A stretch of 64,000 nt of DNA from Endothia cerciana (taxonomy: Eukaryota > Ascomycota > Sordariomycetes > Diaporthales > Cryphonectriaceae): NCBI GenBank assembly GCA_026119935.1, contig JALRMH010000028.1, forward strand, positions 248,001 through 312,000, given 5' to 3'. Position 1 is the first letter of the stretch. Every line of letters begins with the position of its first letter. Under the pieces are notes generated by a model. It was given only the letters and a program-made list of their open reading frames with translations. It was not told the DNA's origin and did no database searches. Below are positions 34,134 through 47,799 of this stretch, in pieces. The position numbers and the translations under genes are program-made.

Positions 34134-35344
34134 ATGAGCCAAATGCTGATTGCCGCCGCTCAGGCAGTCGGTCAGATTTGCTCCACCGCCTCTATAGCGC
34201 ACAATCTTGAGCAGTGCCGGGGCTTGGTGAAGAATGCTGCTGAGAAGGGCGCAAAGGTAAAGAAATACTTCATATACCATCTCCTAAGCCACATAGAATA
34301 TGCGAACCACCGGACGATTACTGCGGAACCATTGTAGACAAGGCCTTTGCTGCGCAGGTCCCGGGGCGAAGGCATCAGAGAACCCCGGCGGGACAAGTTG
34401 AGCGCTGAACAGAGGGGTTAAAGTTACGCTTATGGTATTGTGATACTGGATGGCATAAACAGAACCTTGAACGCATGGGCTGACGTGTGTACATGTAGGT
34501 CATATTCTTCCCGGAAGCATCAGACTACATCGCGTCCTCACCACAGGAATCCCTCTCCCTGGCTAGATCCGAGGCCGAGTCGCCCTTCGTGCAAGGCCTT
34601 CGGGCCGCTGCTAGGCAGCACAACATACACGTCAACGTTGGCATCCACGTGCCCGTTCCGGCCCAGCAATCGTCATCACCATCGTCCTCCGCCGAAGCCA
34701 CGGCGCCGGCGCCGGCCGGTGAGACCAACGCTGTCGTCCCCAAGCTGCTCAACCGCACCATCTGGATCTCCGCCGACGGGGACGTCGACCCCTCCAAGAG
34801 CTACGACAAGATCCATCTGTTCGACTACGGCGCCCTCCGCGAATCGAAGCACACCCAGGCCGGCAAGTCCCTCACCCCGCCCTTCGACAGCCCCGTCGGC
34901 CGGATCGGCAGCCTCATCTGCTTCGACCTGCGGTTCCCGGAGCCGGCACTTGCGCTCGCTCACCCACCGCCCGGAAGAGGCTGGGAACCCGCACAGATCC
35001 TGACGTATCCATCCGCGTTCACCGTCCCCACGGGGCAGGCTCACTGGGAGTCGCTACTGAGGGCCAGGGCCATCGAGAGCCAGTGCTGGGTTGTCGCTGC
35101 GGCGCAGGTCGGCTGGCACTCCGGGGAGCAGGGCAAGGGGAGGGTGAGCTATGGACGAAGCATGGTTGTTGACCCCTGGGGGAGGGTGAAAACGGCGTTG
35201 CCTTGTGTGAAAGAGGTGCAGGGGGGCGGCAAGAGGGAGATGGTGATGGAACAGGATGCGATAGGCGCACTGGGGCTGGTGGATATTGACCTGGAGGAGT
35301 GGGAGGGTGTGAGGGAGAGGATGCCGCTGATTCGGAGGCCGTGA
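34134..35344 (+). CDS. NIT2: NIT2-type C-N hydrolase (deaminated glutathione amidase)
   Basis: Two exons, 34134-34256 and 34499-35344, give 322 residues. The intron (34257-34498, 242 nt; GTAAAG...TGTAG) is long for this genome and full of stops. The start MSQMLIAAAQAVGQICSTAS fits the family, and an ATG in another phase just upstream does not. The nitrilase-superfamily triad is complete: Glu47 in FFPEASDY, Lys145 in YDKIHLFD, Cys182 in LICFDLRFPE. Later hallmarks are TYPSAFTVPTGQAHWESLLR and VSYGRSMVVDPWG. Yeast Nit2 and mammalian Nit1 hydrolyse deaminated glutathione, a metabolite-repair reaction, and the FPEASDY motif points to that branch rather than to omega-amidase. A Ser/Ala/Pro-rich insert lies at about 95-117. 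Confidence 0.9.
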
Positions 35345-36974
35345 GTGTTTCTTTCCCATCTGTGACCCGATCCATCCCATCACCCCCTTGACACCCTTCT
35401 TCCGGCTCGCTTTCCGGTCCGCTCTCTTTCTCTCCCTTCCTCCCTTTCTTTCTATCACTTTCTCCACCCCCAGTCTTTGCTTTTTCTCTCCCGGGTCTCA
35501 GGAACGTCATCCGCGCCCGTGTCACACCGGGCTGGGAAATCCCTGGCCGTCCTAAGCGAGCGATCTTCCCGCATCAAAAACAAATTCACGTGCCTGACCT
35601 GTCAGTTCTGCGCGTCTGAGACAGGCATGCATGAACTACGCGGGATCTTTGCGGTGAGCTGCTGCTGCAGGAGGCTTAGGCTAGGCCCGAGAAACCAGGA
35701 CCTCTGCGGCAGGGAGTGAGGACGTCGTCATTTCTGACGAAAAAAAAAAAGAAAAAAAAAATTTTCCGTCCGAGCCACCGGGGTCCCACCATCTCTCAGC
35801 TTGATACTTTTTGCGGCGCGCAGCTGGGCCGTGGTGTTTGCATGTTTGCTCAGCCTTGTGCTGACATGTCTCCTCTCCGTCACAGAGACGCCTATACTGA
35901 GATCTGACTCGCCTTCTTTGCCCCCTTTCGAAACCTCAAAAGGTACGAGCCGGAATCTGGCAGCTGCGATCCGGGGCCCTGGGATGTTTGAGGTAGCAAT
36001 ATGATCGCGCAAGACGGTGACAGGAGCCCACGATGGACGAAGACCTGCTCAAGGCCCGAGATGGGGGGATGATAGCACCATGAGACAGCGCCGCAAAGCT
36101 TTGCTAGCTGAGACCATCGCGTCTAGTCGCCGTACCATCACTCCAATGGTGCGCACCCACAGAAGAAACATCATCACGAGCGCATGTCTCCGTGTAGGCT
36201 ATGATCCGGACAGCCCCGACCCTTGAAAGACTATTCTCTCTTGAGAGGATAAGCCATCGTCACACATTTCCCTCCCCCCTTCTCCTCTTTTTTTTTCTTT
36301 CTCTTCTTCCCCCTTCCAGTTTTTTTCCCTTTGTTTCTTTTCCTGTTTTCAATCTGACCCGTGTCCTCTCCCACCCAGCACGACCGTCGACGACCTAGAC
36401 CGGGACAACCCAGCCTCGGGACGGTATCCGTCCCGTCCTGCAGGCGGGCCCGATCCGCAGTTCGCGACGCCTCGGATTCGTCACATTTGCTTCTGCTTCT
36501 ATTTCATCTCCGCTCAGGTAGCAGCTATTTATGGCATACGTAATCCCGCACTTCATCTACGCACGACAGGCGATAGCGCCTTGCAGGGCACTTTTTAAAG
36601 ATCGGCCGGGCGCGACCGACGCGAGAACAACCCAAAAAAAAGTAAAAAATAAAAATAACAACACGTCGCAACGCGTTACGGCCGAGGCCGGGCTGGGTTG
36701 GGTACTGCAGGTCGCCGGGGCCCTCGGAATGATCACGACTGACAGACAAAGGAAGGGTACAGTAGAAGCCCCGGCCGGGGGGGGGGGGAGGGAAGGGATG
36801 ATTGTCAGGGGCAAAGGCTCAAGCGAGACGTCAGACGGCAGCTTGCAGGGGCCCGTTTTGTGTGTCGCCCCGTCGGTGATTACAAAGGGACGGACGGGAG
36901 CGCTGATCGAAGAACGGGGAGTTACTATCCTGGACGGATCTCGACTGTCCCCGCCTGGCGTCCCTGGTGCCGGC

Positions 36975-36999
36975 GATGGCGATGATGATGATGATGATC
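36975..36999. repeat. (GAT)n microsatellite
   Basis: About seven GAT units with one GGC variant. Confidence 0.85.
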
Positions 37000-37904
37000 G
37001 TGTGGGGCTTTTCACATCATCGCCGGTCGTCCTGCGTGGGATATATGGACGGAAGGAGGAGCCCGGGTGGCGGCGGCCAAGGAGGAAGTGCAAGCATGCC
37101 ATGGTGGTACCAACGCGCGTGGGAGGTGGCTTGAGAAACCAACACGGATCACCTGTCTCCCTGCTACTATGGTTCGAGAAGGGCCGGTGGGGAGGATCAT
37201 AGAAATCACTTCCGGCTGAACAAAAAGGGCCGGCGATTGATTGATCCATCCAAGGTGAGTTGCGTGAGCGACAGCCTGAATCCGGCCACCAACGTCCTCC
37301 GCGCCGGTACTATGTAAACTCTAACCCCCCCCCCCCTTCTCTCTTGACAGCTGTTCCTAATTCTCGCTTCCGGTTCACCGGTGATGGATGGCGAGACCCT
37401 CTCGACTTCCGCGGGATGCCTCAAGAGACCGAAAAGATCTCCCCCCTCCCCCCCCCAAAACCCGTTTCGCCGCTACGTAAGCCTGGCTGGCAGCCTAGCA
37501 CCCGGACAGTAGCAATCTTCCAGAAGCAGTGGAGCAGGGGGGGGGGTGGCATGAGATTCCCTTGTCAGATTCCTTCCCCCGGGTCACGCCAAAGTGCGTG
37601 CATGATGGGCAGCCCCCCTGACTAGTCGACGACGGGGGGGCGGGTAGGATCGGAGGGAAGGTCGAGAACCAGAAGAAGAAGAAGAGAAGGGAGGGAGGAA
37701 GAAGGAGAGGAAGAAAGAAAGGAAGAAAGAGAAACCCCCCCTCAAAAAAAAAAGAAAGACTGGGGGCCGCGCAATGCAGCGCCCATCGGGATCTGTGTTG
37801 CTCGTCCCTCTCCAAAACCCCGTCAGTCGTTCCACTTGTTCCCCCCCCCCCAGTCAGTCAAAGTCAGTCAGCTGGCCGGTTGTCCCTATGCCCTTGTTCC
37901 CTTT

Positions 37905-37920
37905 GGGGGGGGGGGGGGGG
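37905..37920. repeat. Poly-G run of 16
   Basis: The longest G homopolymer in the window, preceded at 37841-37850 by a C run. Confidence 0.9.
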
Positions 37921-38157
37921 ACGTCTCAAGTTTTGGACCAGTCCACCCCGCGGCTCAGGCCGACTGGCTTCTTCTCTCTTGCCTGCTGGCCTGCTGGCCT
38001 TGCTGCTGCAGGTACGTCGCCGCTGTGATTGGCAGGGGGAAGACATGGGCCCTCTCCCACCCCCCCCTGCCCTTGGCCACACAGGCGGATCCCAGATCGT
38101 CGGGTCTCAATGCGGCACCCTTCGAAACCCTGCATTAGTCCTTCCGGAGGCGCGCCC

Positions 38158-38191
38158 TTTTTTTTTTTTGGTTTTTTTGGTTTTTTTTTTT
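38158..38191. repeat. Poly-T tract
   Basis: Three T-runs of about 12, 7 and 11 bases are separated by GG pairs. Together with the nearby C run at 38221 this is a strongly asymmetric stretch. Confidence 0.85.
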
Positions 38192-38871
38192 GGCAACCTT
38201 TGGGGCCTTTTCCCACCCCAACCCCCCCCCCCTCTGGCGGGACTCCTAGTCCCCGGATGGGGCGCTCGATGCTCAGGCGCTTGTCGAAACCTCTACCCTT
38301 GTGTGGAGAGAGAGAGAGAGACAAAGATCGTCCAGGGAAGGGAATCAGAAACAGGAGAAATACTAGAGGAGGAGAGAGGTCTGAGACCTCCCGAATCGAT
38401 AATCCGCATATTGATCGCCGACCACACACGAGTGCGGAGGAGAAGGGGGGGGGGGGGGATAAGGAGCCAAGGCACCCTTATTTGTTTTCTCGTTATATCA
38501 TACGACGGCCACCCCCCCTCCATCCTAATACGTACGGGGAACAGGCGACCCAAGGACGAGGGTAGACTGAAACGGGCGGCCGCCGTACGGGAGAGAGAAG
38601 AAATGCGTTGGCCCGCATCTCCGATTCGTACGGGCTGTGGCCCGAGGAGGGGAAAGAGGGGGGGGGGGGGAAGAGAGGCCGGCCTTCCTGCAGGTCGTTC
38701 GTAGGGTCCCGACGTTCCTCGAGGATGCAGGCGACATGCATACAGCCCACGCGGTGACCTGCATGGGGGGGCCCGTCCGCCGTGTCAAGAGGTTATCGCG
38801 GCTTCATCCTCATTCGGGTGTCTAGGTGTCACTGTGGTCACAACTCAAACTCAAGTACACTCTTTTTTTTC

Positions 38872-38875
<4 letters not shown>

Positions 38876-38903
<28 letters not shown>
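38876..38903. repeat. (TC)n microsatellite
   Basis: About 13 TC units within a longer pyrimidine tract (38861-38950). Long mirror-type polypyrimidine DNA can form triplexes. Confidence 0.9.
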
Positions 38904-38904
<1 letters not shown>

Positions 38905-40731
38905 CCCCTTCCTCCTGTGTTTCCTTTTCCTCACTCTTCTCATAAGACTTGTGTGTGTGTGAATGGTAAGATTTTCTCTGTTGAAATTTCATCAAAAGCA
39001 GACGCTTGGCTTAGCGATGTGCATCTGGTGCTCTGTCGCTGTAGTATACATACAGTCTATAACCGAGGGGTATCTTCTATCTTCTTTCCTGTCTGGTGCC
39101 AGCCCAGAGCCAGCCTTGCCCAAAACAAAGCCGTCGCGATTCGTCAGATTTCTTCTGGTATGTGTACAACAATAGACATAATAGAGAGAAGGAAAAGAGG
39201 AATCGCGACAAGACAGCCCTGGAGTGAGAACGGAGAAAAGGCAGAAGGATAGAGAAGAGGAAAAGAAACAAAAAAAGCAGATGGCAGTGAGGCCGGAAGA
39301 TCTATATGCGTTCCATCCCGTGTCTTTTTTTTGTTTCCCCCCCAGCCGATCTCAGTTCCCATTTTGTGATCCCATCCCATCTCTTTCCAAAGGCACCGGT
39401 AAAAGCAATAAAAAGGGAAGAAATTCAGAAGCAACCGGAAGAGAGAAAAAAAAAATATATATATATCAGAAATCAGAGCCGTTTTTCTGTAACCCAACCC
39501 CAATCATGCCAGAAACTGAGAGAACATGAAAATACAAAACCCCGGTCTGCTAAGCTCAGGGGCCGTCGTTACTGTTCCGGGGCGGTCGATCTTTGTAGGT
39601 TCGGTAGCGCGGGGGACAGGAAGGGGGGACCTGTCGTATTTGCGCGGCTGGATCGATCCCCTTCGCCGAAATGGTGTGTGTGTTGGAACGTGCGGAAACC
39701 AAGATGCGATGTGTGCGCGTGACGCACAGAGGCAGAGCGGACCTGCCCAATTCCAAAGCCCGACCCGATCTAGTTGAACGCCGTGTGCAGCCAGGAAAAG
39801 TAACACCGCCCGAACTAAGACCCCTTTCCCTCCGCTCGGTGTGTGTACGCAGGGCTGAGAATGAAACCCGTGCACTACTTTGCTGGTTGCTAGTGCTCGG
39901 GGGAAAATATGATGTGATGGCAGCGAGCCCAGAAAACTTGTGTATCGTCTCTTCGGGGAGGAATGCATATTAAAATGGTGTACTGTGTCGGAATGCCAAT
40001 CGCTCGGTCCAAAAACAATGGCCTTTGTGCCGTCCGGGAGGGCCGAGAACGCAAGTTTTTGTGTGTGTTGGTACAGATCGTGGGATTCTGCGCGTCGACG
40101 GCGCAGCGATTAAAAATCGTCCTAGGGTGGAATGGTGGTATTCGTGTCCGAGAAGTAGAGGGTCGGCGCCCGGCAGCTCAGAAAGTTGTGCTCGGGCCTC
40201 AGCCAGTGTCCTGCAGGACACATGTCGTGGCTGAGATTTGAAGCGGCCAGCAGCTGGACCTGGGAGGAGGGGGGGGGAGGTCCGCCGGGGCGGGCCTGTT
40301 CTTCTTGCAGAACTGCCAGTGCAGCGCAGCGGTGCGGCACTAGCCTATAGTCGCAGCCATTGTCTCGGTTGGTAGCGCGAATCAAGGGATGAAGCGATTT
40401 ACCGCGGCTTTGGTGGTGGTGCCGGTTTTGGAACGCCAGTTGTATCATAACCGGACCGGGCCTGGTTGGCGGTAACCTGTGTATCTCTGGTAACCATTTT
40501 GGCTAAGCGAGGTTGCGTGATGGGAGGAAGTAGAGGGCTGTACGGGTGCCAACGTTAGCCATCTGAAAGAGCAAGAAAGATCCAAGAGGTGTGATGTGCT
40601 GCAAATAAAAATATTTTATCGGTCTCTGTGCACGGGGAATTGGGCTCATTAAATAAGATTGTCGCAGGGATGCGTGAGCATGTCAGGGGCCCAACTCCCG
40701 GCTGCAGTGGCCGGTTGGGCCGCACGGACAA

Positions 40732-40732
<1 letters not shown>

Positions 40733-40776
<44 letters not shown>
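40733..40776. repeat. (GCA)n trinucleotide repeat
   Basis: Almost 15 GCA units. In one plus frame this reads as poly-Gln inside a 66-codon open frame from ATG 40679, but the flanks look non-coding. Confidence 0.9.
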
Positions 40777-40777
<1 letters not shown>

Positions 40778-42060
40778 CAGGCGCAGCGGAAGGGAGAAGA
40801 GGAAAGAAAGGAGAAGAGGGAGGATGCAGAATCACAAGAAGACCACAGAGCCCAAGGAAAACAGGACGCTGGAATGACTGAAATGGATGGATGACAAAAA
40901 GTATGTCTGACTCACAGATCAGGTGTGCGGGAGGTCGGGCTGCGGCGAGTGAGGCTTCCAAATGATTTCAGAGGAGGCAAGAGGGAGGGCGAGGGCGGCA
41001 CGGGATTGGCGAGGGCCAAGATTATAGGAGCGCGCCAGGTATGTTCCTGTCGGATCGTGGAGGAGTGCAGCAAGAAGACGTGTCGCCAGTAAAAGCAGAG
41101 GTTGCGTTGTAGATGCAGACCAGTGGACCTTTGTGGGGGACTGGATGCGGCGCCGAAAGCGTGGTGATGACGGTGGTCTATTTATGGGCCACTCATATGC
41201 AGGCTGATGTCGTCGCGGTTACTGCGGTTCGTCGTGGAGTCGTGGACAGAGTAGAAGAGCTGAGACGTAGCCAGAAATGCCACGGTGACGTTCTGGGCCC
41301 TTTTGTTGTGTGTTGTCGCAAGGGATGCGGGCTAGGAGTCGTGCCTCTCCGTTCGGGTGTAGCCGAGATCTGGTTGTCACTGGTCGTATCTGTCGGGGAG
41401 ACCGTCTCGCCCAGGTCTTCCTTGCTTTTCCCCGAAGAATGTCGTAGATGGTCTTTGTCAGGCCGACCTCCTTGATGTCAGGTACGCTGCAGGCTGCAGG
41501 GCTGGTCGTCTTGAAGGGTGGTCTGGTTGCAAGCTGAGTGGTCCACTAAAAATGGGTTGTACAGCAGACGCAGCAGTATGCGTTCGCAAGTCAGATTTCC
41601 GGAACGTGGTCCTTTGTGGGTTCTCGTCTGGAGATCAGATCGGAGTAAAGCAGGAGAGAGTTGACAGCCGGGAGCTGCGTCAGTCAGGGCAAAAGCAGTC
41701 CCAGAAGTCGCTGGTGGACGGTGATGGAAGGCTTTCGCGGACGGATATCCGTGTTTCAGAATCAGTTGCGACGGGGCGACTGGGCAGCAGCAGGCGGGCA
41801 GGCCGTTTTATGTGCGCGAAAGAGAACGTGCTCTGGTAGTAGACCACACAGGCCGAGGGAGAGGGGAGGAGGAAGACGGGTGCTTATTAAATGGGAATGG
41901 GGGAAAGGGAGCGTTTCGTAGATCAGAGCGTGGGAAGGGGGGGGGCCGTCCGTGTCTTATAATAGACTTCAAGCTGGGAGCGACCGTGCAAAGCCAGAAG
42001 AAGAGGGTGAGAGAAGAATAAAGAACAGAATAAAAATAAATAAAAAATAACCACCACCAC

Positions 42061-42088
42061 CCTGTGCAAGCCTGTGCAAGCCTGTGCG
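42061..42088. repeat. 10-bp tandem repeat
   Basis: CCTGTGCAAG is repeated twice and followed by a third partial copy CCTGTGCG. Confidence 0.8.
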
Positions 42089-42465
42089 CGGGATTGGCAG
42101 AATACCATGGCATGGGGATGGGGACTGCCATTGATTACTCCGTGCCAGAAAAGAACATGTAGCAAGGTACGTATATCCTTCTTCCCTCTTGTCCCTCCAG
42201 AGATCCATGGCTCCGTATCTGATGCAGGGCAGGGGCCAGAATGACAGAACTCACTCAGGCAGGGCGCAAGGCAATACCGGGGCCCATGAACTTTGAACCC
42301 CCCCCCCCCCCTTCAAATGAACCCATGCAGGCGTAACACTGACAGGGGTGAGGGTTCAACGGGGAACATGAACGACTCGCCCACCCGGGGGGGCGCCGGG
42401 AGTACTATGCTATGTACCGGAGCACAGTACATAACTATGAACACGCAAGACAAGGGGAAGAAGGG

Positions 42466-42496
<31 letters not shown>

Positions 42497-42508
42497 CGTG
42501 TGTGTGTG
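42466..42508. repeat. (GT)n microsatellite
   Basis: About 20 GT units with GTAT and GTGC interruptions. Confidence 0.9.
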
Positions 42509-45500
42509 GGAGAGATGGGATGGGACGAAGGGGCCGGGATAGACTAGCAGGGCAACGGGATCGACTTCTGCCTCTCCCCAATGCTGGCTGCGCCGTCGCC
42601 GTCGCTATTACTCTTGAGTAGGACCGAGCAAATAATCTCGGAGCCCATGTCCAGCTGGACTTGGAGTGCCTCTCGATGTGCCGTTGCAAAGTAGGCTAGA
42701 GGTACCGGAACGTCTTACGCGGGACAGAGGCAAGGCCGTCCAAGGTAGCGGGTCATGTCCCCCGCCCTTCCGCCCATGTACCTGCATGGGTAGTGTGGAG
42801 GCCGCGCGATACATGGCGGGCTTCTCAGGTGATACTATATGATACTTTGAGGGGGTTCCCACACTTGCCATGTAGTACAGTACTATGAGCAGGCCCGGCG
42901 AGCTTATCCACCTGAGCCCGGCCTGCGTGCTTCCCTGCAGCCCAGGTCAAGCTTCGCTAGAGCAGAGTAGACAGCCGCGGCGCTGTGGAAACCTGCCCGA
43001 CCCGTCGCGACCGTGAGAGGACGTCCCAGCCCTCGGTACGGAGGTATACTATGGTACATTGATCCGTGAGACGTCGCAGCTCGTTCGTCCCGCATGCCGT
43101 CCATCAGCCGTGTACCTCCAGTACACCATCCTCGTGACCTTGTTTTCAGCCAGGCGATAAGATGCACCCGCCGGCGGCTCGTGCGACCTCTGCTTCTTCT
43201 CTGGGGGTCGGAATCGCCTCTCTTCTTGTCTCGAGCCCTAGAGCCTCTCAGAGCGCGATCCTTCGCCTCATTTGGCCCCTCGTCTCGCTTATGGGGTTTT
43301 GGCAATCTTCCAGAATTTTTTTTTTTCGCCTGATGGGTCAGAAGCAGTGGAGAGCAACCCTCCTCTGCCGCCCAACGCCTCCTCGCGGTGGGTCGGCAGG
43401 GTACATCCCATCTGCTTCAGACCGATCCGGATCCCAACGTGTCCTGCTCGCGGGTGACTGTTGGTGCTAGCCGGTGAACTGGCCGCCGCGAGAGCTCCCA
43501 CGGCAGAACGACTGCGGGAGCATTACATCACAGGGCTCCTCATCGCTAGGACTTCTCGCTGCGCTGTACACACCGCTGCTGCGTTGGCGTGTACGGGGAC
43601 CTCATCGTCGAGACCTGAGGGGTTCGCAAGTGAGACCTGATGGATCGACGTTCGCGCGCGCTGAAGGCAATTTTGGGGACCTTTCACCTCAGCATTGACT
43701 CAGTCGTATCCAGACCTGGACGCTTCCTTTCAGCGACCATACATACTATCGAGCCAAGATACGCCGCAATTATTTTTTCTTCTCATGCGCCGTGTCTCAT
43801 CAATCTTGTCTCTGGCCCGTGCCTGCCCTGCCATACCAGCCGGGGACCTCTCCGGAAGAGTGACTTGTCGCCCAGTGACTCGTCGCCCAGGCTGTATCAA
43901 TGATTCGAATCTATTCCTTTCCGGACTGCCAAGATTTTGCTGCCTGTCTACCGAACCCTCCTGTGGGCCGCCCTGTAAGTCCGCCGGCTAGGCCGGCCTG
44001 ATGCCAGACCGTACGGAGTGCCCATGTGCTGGGTCATATGGGTCAAGCCACGAGGATGGGATTACTGCGGGCTTAGTGACATACGTAAGGGCCCTCCGCG
44101 GGAGGGAGGGAGGGAAAGGAGGAACCCCCGCGAAGCCTGGCCTGACATGAGCAAACCCCCAGCTGGCATGGGTGAGGGTGTGGTGGGAGTTGCTCTGAGT
44201 ACGCAGGCCGACAGAAAAACCCCACATAGACAGACCCGAAGGGATGGGACGGCGGGGAATGCGCCAGGATGACTAAGGAACATCCAACGCTGCGGACCGC
44301 AGGTCAGCAGACTGCTGCAACGGGCGTGGGGGTTGGTAAGAAAAACGTGGCCATAAGCGGCGCGGGTTACATGTCTATGTGCGAGGAGAGGGGTCCGGAA
44401 GGGGCGGGCGAGGTGAGGGTGTGATGGCTCTGCAACCTCTATTTTTTTTGATTTTTTTTTGGGGGGGCTGACTTTGTCGCCGAGTAGTCACCGATGATGG
44501 CGATGGCCACCTCGTGCCGTGTCTCGGCGATGCTGACGTCCAGTGATGGTGTAGCGAAGAAAGCAGGATCGGTAGTCCATTACGACGCGCACCTCCCAAA
44601 TCATGCAATACGCTATGGGTATCGTGACCACTCTCCCCAGGCCCGAGGCTTGGCCGAAGGAGGAGGCTTGTCCTACGGCCATCTCGACTGGGCATGGCCC
44701 GAGTTCGACCTTGGCCGAGCAGCCTTGTCCGGGTCGTGGTACGGGATACGAGCAGGACGATGCGCGACATGAGGTCGGATCTTGAGCCAGCCGCGGCTGG
44801 TGTGCTCTGCCTCGGATAGTCCTTCTGAAAGCGTGTATGACCGATACATGGAGATGTGGTGGTAAGGACGCACTGCGGCGACGCAAGGTCATCTCTATTC
44901 TTGGACGAGTGCCGTCCGTGGCCTGTAATTCGCCGCGGCTGCGAACGGCTTCTCGCTAACGCACCATGTTTCCCAAACACTCGGGTTGCTCTTCCGGATC
45001 GGGGGCTTGCAGCATGCAGCTAGAGGCGCACCATGCTGCTGCGTCCGCCGATTTGAGAACTGACACAGCCTCTCAGCGCCCAGAGCTGAGTAGCAGAAAA
45101 GGAAAGGAGGAGGAGAGAAGAAAAGAAGAAAAAAGCCGGCGAGTAGGGATGATCAAAAGCAGAGCCTGCTCCGAAGATCAGTGCTTGTACTTCCGCAGGG
45201 ACAGTCAGCCAGTCGCGCATACAGATCATACATCTGCAACTGGTCGTTCCATGCGCATGGCTCATGTCGGCGCCAGGGGGGTCCAGATAAGCACCTGCGC
45301 ACGCGACGTAGCTGCTTCAGCAGCCACACCGATGAGTCAATTGAGAGAATGGGCCCTCTGTACCTGAACGTTGCAACGGGCGGACAGTAGGGCCAAGCCA
45401 TGGGCGATGGTGTCCAGGCACGCGCGGAAAACGTGTGGTGCACGGGGGCATGACAGGCTGTGCCCTGCGCGTCTGACGGGTTGCAGCAGCACATGGTAGG

Positions 45501-47697
45501 TAGATTCTTCACCGGTGAGGGTCCCTACCGAAGGTTTGCGCCGTGGGCTCGGTGCTGATCCTGCGTTACATCTCCTTTCCGGGGGCAGGCAGATGGGCTG
45601 GAGGTGATGAGATGACGATGAGGGCCTCGTCAGAACGACAAATCACAGCTATTGAGTTTGCTGGTGGCCATCGCTATGCCCTGGGGAAAAGCGGATACCG
45701 GGTCCAGTGAAGGATGGTGGGCCTTTCTTTGATCATCGCGATAAGACTGTTTCAGACCCAAGCGAGAGGATGGCTGGAGACTGTGGTTCGTGGAACGGAG
45801 ACCTCGGCACCAGTTGACGTCGTCATGGCTGACAATCCTTCAGCGCCTGCACACGTTGTCAGGGCTCTCTATGGCAACCACAGCGGTTGTCGTCTCGACT
45901 TCAAGGTTGGGTGAGAGACAGCAAAATACCCCCCCCCCCCCAAACTACATATGCTCAGGTTCGGGGGCGGAGGTCAAACATGAGTCGGCCCCAGCCGTAG
46001 CAATACTACATAGTACATACTACGTGAGGGCCGTAGTGCCAAGAGAAGTGATCATCAAACTCCCGAGAGGGATGCCCCTGTTTTGCTTCCCCCGGGGGCC
46101 CGCTGCTGCGGACTGGCCATGAGCCTGCATAAGGCTCACCTGGGCGAGACACGCGCCTGGGAACGCAGCGGCACCGTCCAGGTGGTCGGTGGTGACAATA
46201 GTTGGCTTGGCTGAATGTTGCCTGGTGCAATGGAAAGTGGGAAGGCCTAGGATCGTCCCGCCGCCAGGCCGCCTCTGGCACGCCTCTTCGTTCCCAGGGC
46301 GTGCCAGGTGGCCGGGTGTAACGCGGCCACGTTCGGCGAGGACTTGTGCGTGGCTGGGGACCGACCGGGACTGCCAGAGACATCCCTTCTGGAGAGCCTC
46401 AGGGGTCAGGATCACCGAGGTCGCCTCCTCTCAGTCGCCCGTACATGGCAAGATATGGCGGCTCCCCTATGTTTGGTAGGATAGCAGCGCTGCGATGTCT
46501 CCCGGGACATCCTCGATGGGGTCGCCGAAAGTCATGATCTGTTTGTTTGACAGGTTTGGTCCAGAAAAGCCCGAACACTTCGCACCCGGGCGCTCTTCTG
46601 GGTCCGAGTTGGGTAGTGCCAATCCCTTCTCAGTCAGCCATGCGGCCGTCTAGTCTACCATACTGGGGGTATTCGTAGTGGTCGCTCCTCGCCAAGAACT
46701 GCCACCCCCAAGCCTCCCCCCCCCCAAAAAACAACCCTCCCTAGGCCTCCAACACGTGGCGGGGGCTTCTAGAATGGCTGGCTCGCCACGAGGTCGCTTA
46801 TCGTCTGCTGCTGCATATCTTGGGGACGAGTGGTCATCCTCGCATGGGGCAGGGCAATCTCGCCATGCGATGCCATGCCATGCGACGCGGTGCTGATGCA
46901 GCATTGCCCAAGCACGGTACCAAATTTACCGTGCATCTGAAGGTGACGGGACCTTGCATGAAGTCCAGGCGACAATTTCGATGAGGCCGTCCTTTCTTTG
47001 GTCCGGCGTGTCTGAACCCCCTGTACTCCTGGAAATTGTGATTTCTGCAGGTACCCACTCCTTCCAGAACAATTCCAGGGCTGCAGGGACGACCAGCCCG
47101 GCGGCGCGGTGTGGGTCGCACCGCAGAGATGAGGTGGACTTAACTCCACGGCGAGGGTCCTGAATCTCATCTCGTCCGTCGGTGGTTAGGTGAGCTGTCC
47201 TCTTCGCCCCGGTGGAGCGACTGAGCCCGTGGCGTCTTAACACGAGCGTCGTTGAGACATTTGGCGATGCCACTGAACATCGCTTCCGAGGGGATGATAC
47301 GATACGTGAAAGGCCAGCACACGGCTGGGAAACTATCCCGAGACAGTACTGCCGTGGTTCAGCTAGGGAAAAGGGGGGGGGGGGGGAGGAGGGTGAAGAG
47401 ATTGAGGGCAAGGAGCACGGCGGGACTATTCTTAGAAAACCACGCTGCTATGTAGTAACACTAGCAGACGGCTCTGTCAGGTCCGGAGGCTGACGGTCTC
47501 ACGGCCGGATGAGCTAGACTGACATCATCCGCGGTGCAACAACAGATCGCGTGGAGGCAGCCTCCTCTGAACAGGCAAAATCAGGTGCCTAGCAGTCCAG
47601 ACCGAGGCAGGTAGGGCCGAGCCGACCAGGCTGAGGCTCATCAGGGTCGGCTGATCTGTCTCAGCGCTCTCTTTCTCTGTGTCTCTCTCTCTCACTC

Positions 47698-47722
47698 TGT
47701 GTGTGTGTGTGTGTATGTGTGT
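47698..47722. repeat. (GT)n microsatellite
   Basis: About 12 GT units with one TA step, preceded by a TC-rich tract at 47668-47690. Confidence 0.9.
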
Positions 47723-47799
47723 GGCAGTGCCAGCCCTGAACCCCCGCTCCCAGAGAGACCCTCGTCGGGAGAAGCTCACCAGCAGCTGTCAGACAAAGC

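Noticed and set aside
36531..37249. Opposed open frames of 223 and 230 codons
   Set aside because: They cover the same DNA on opposite strands and depend on low stop density in G/C-rich sequence; no family features.
37880..38704. 274-codon plus-strand frame
   Set aside because: Runs through poly-G, poly-T and poly-C tracts; the translation is homopolymeric Gly, Phe and Pro.
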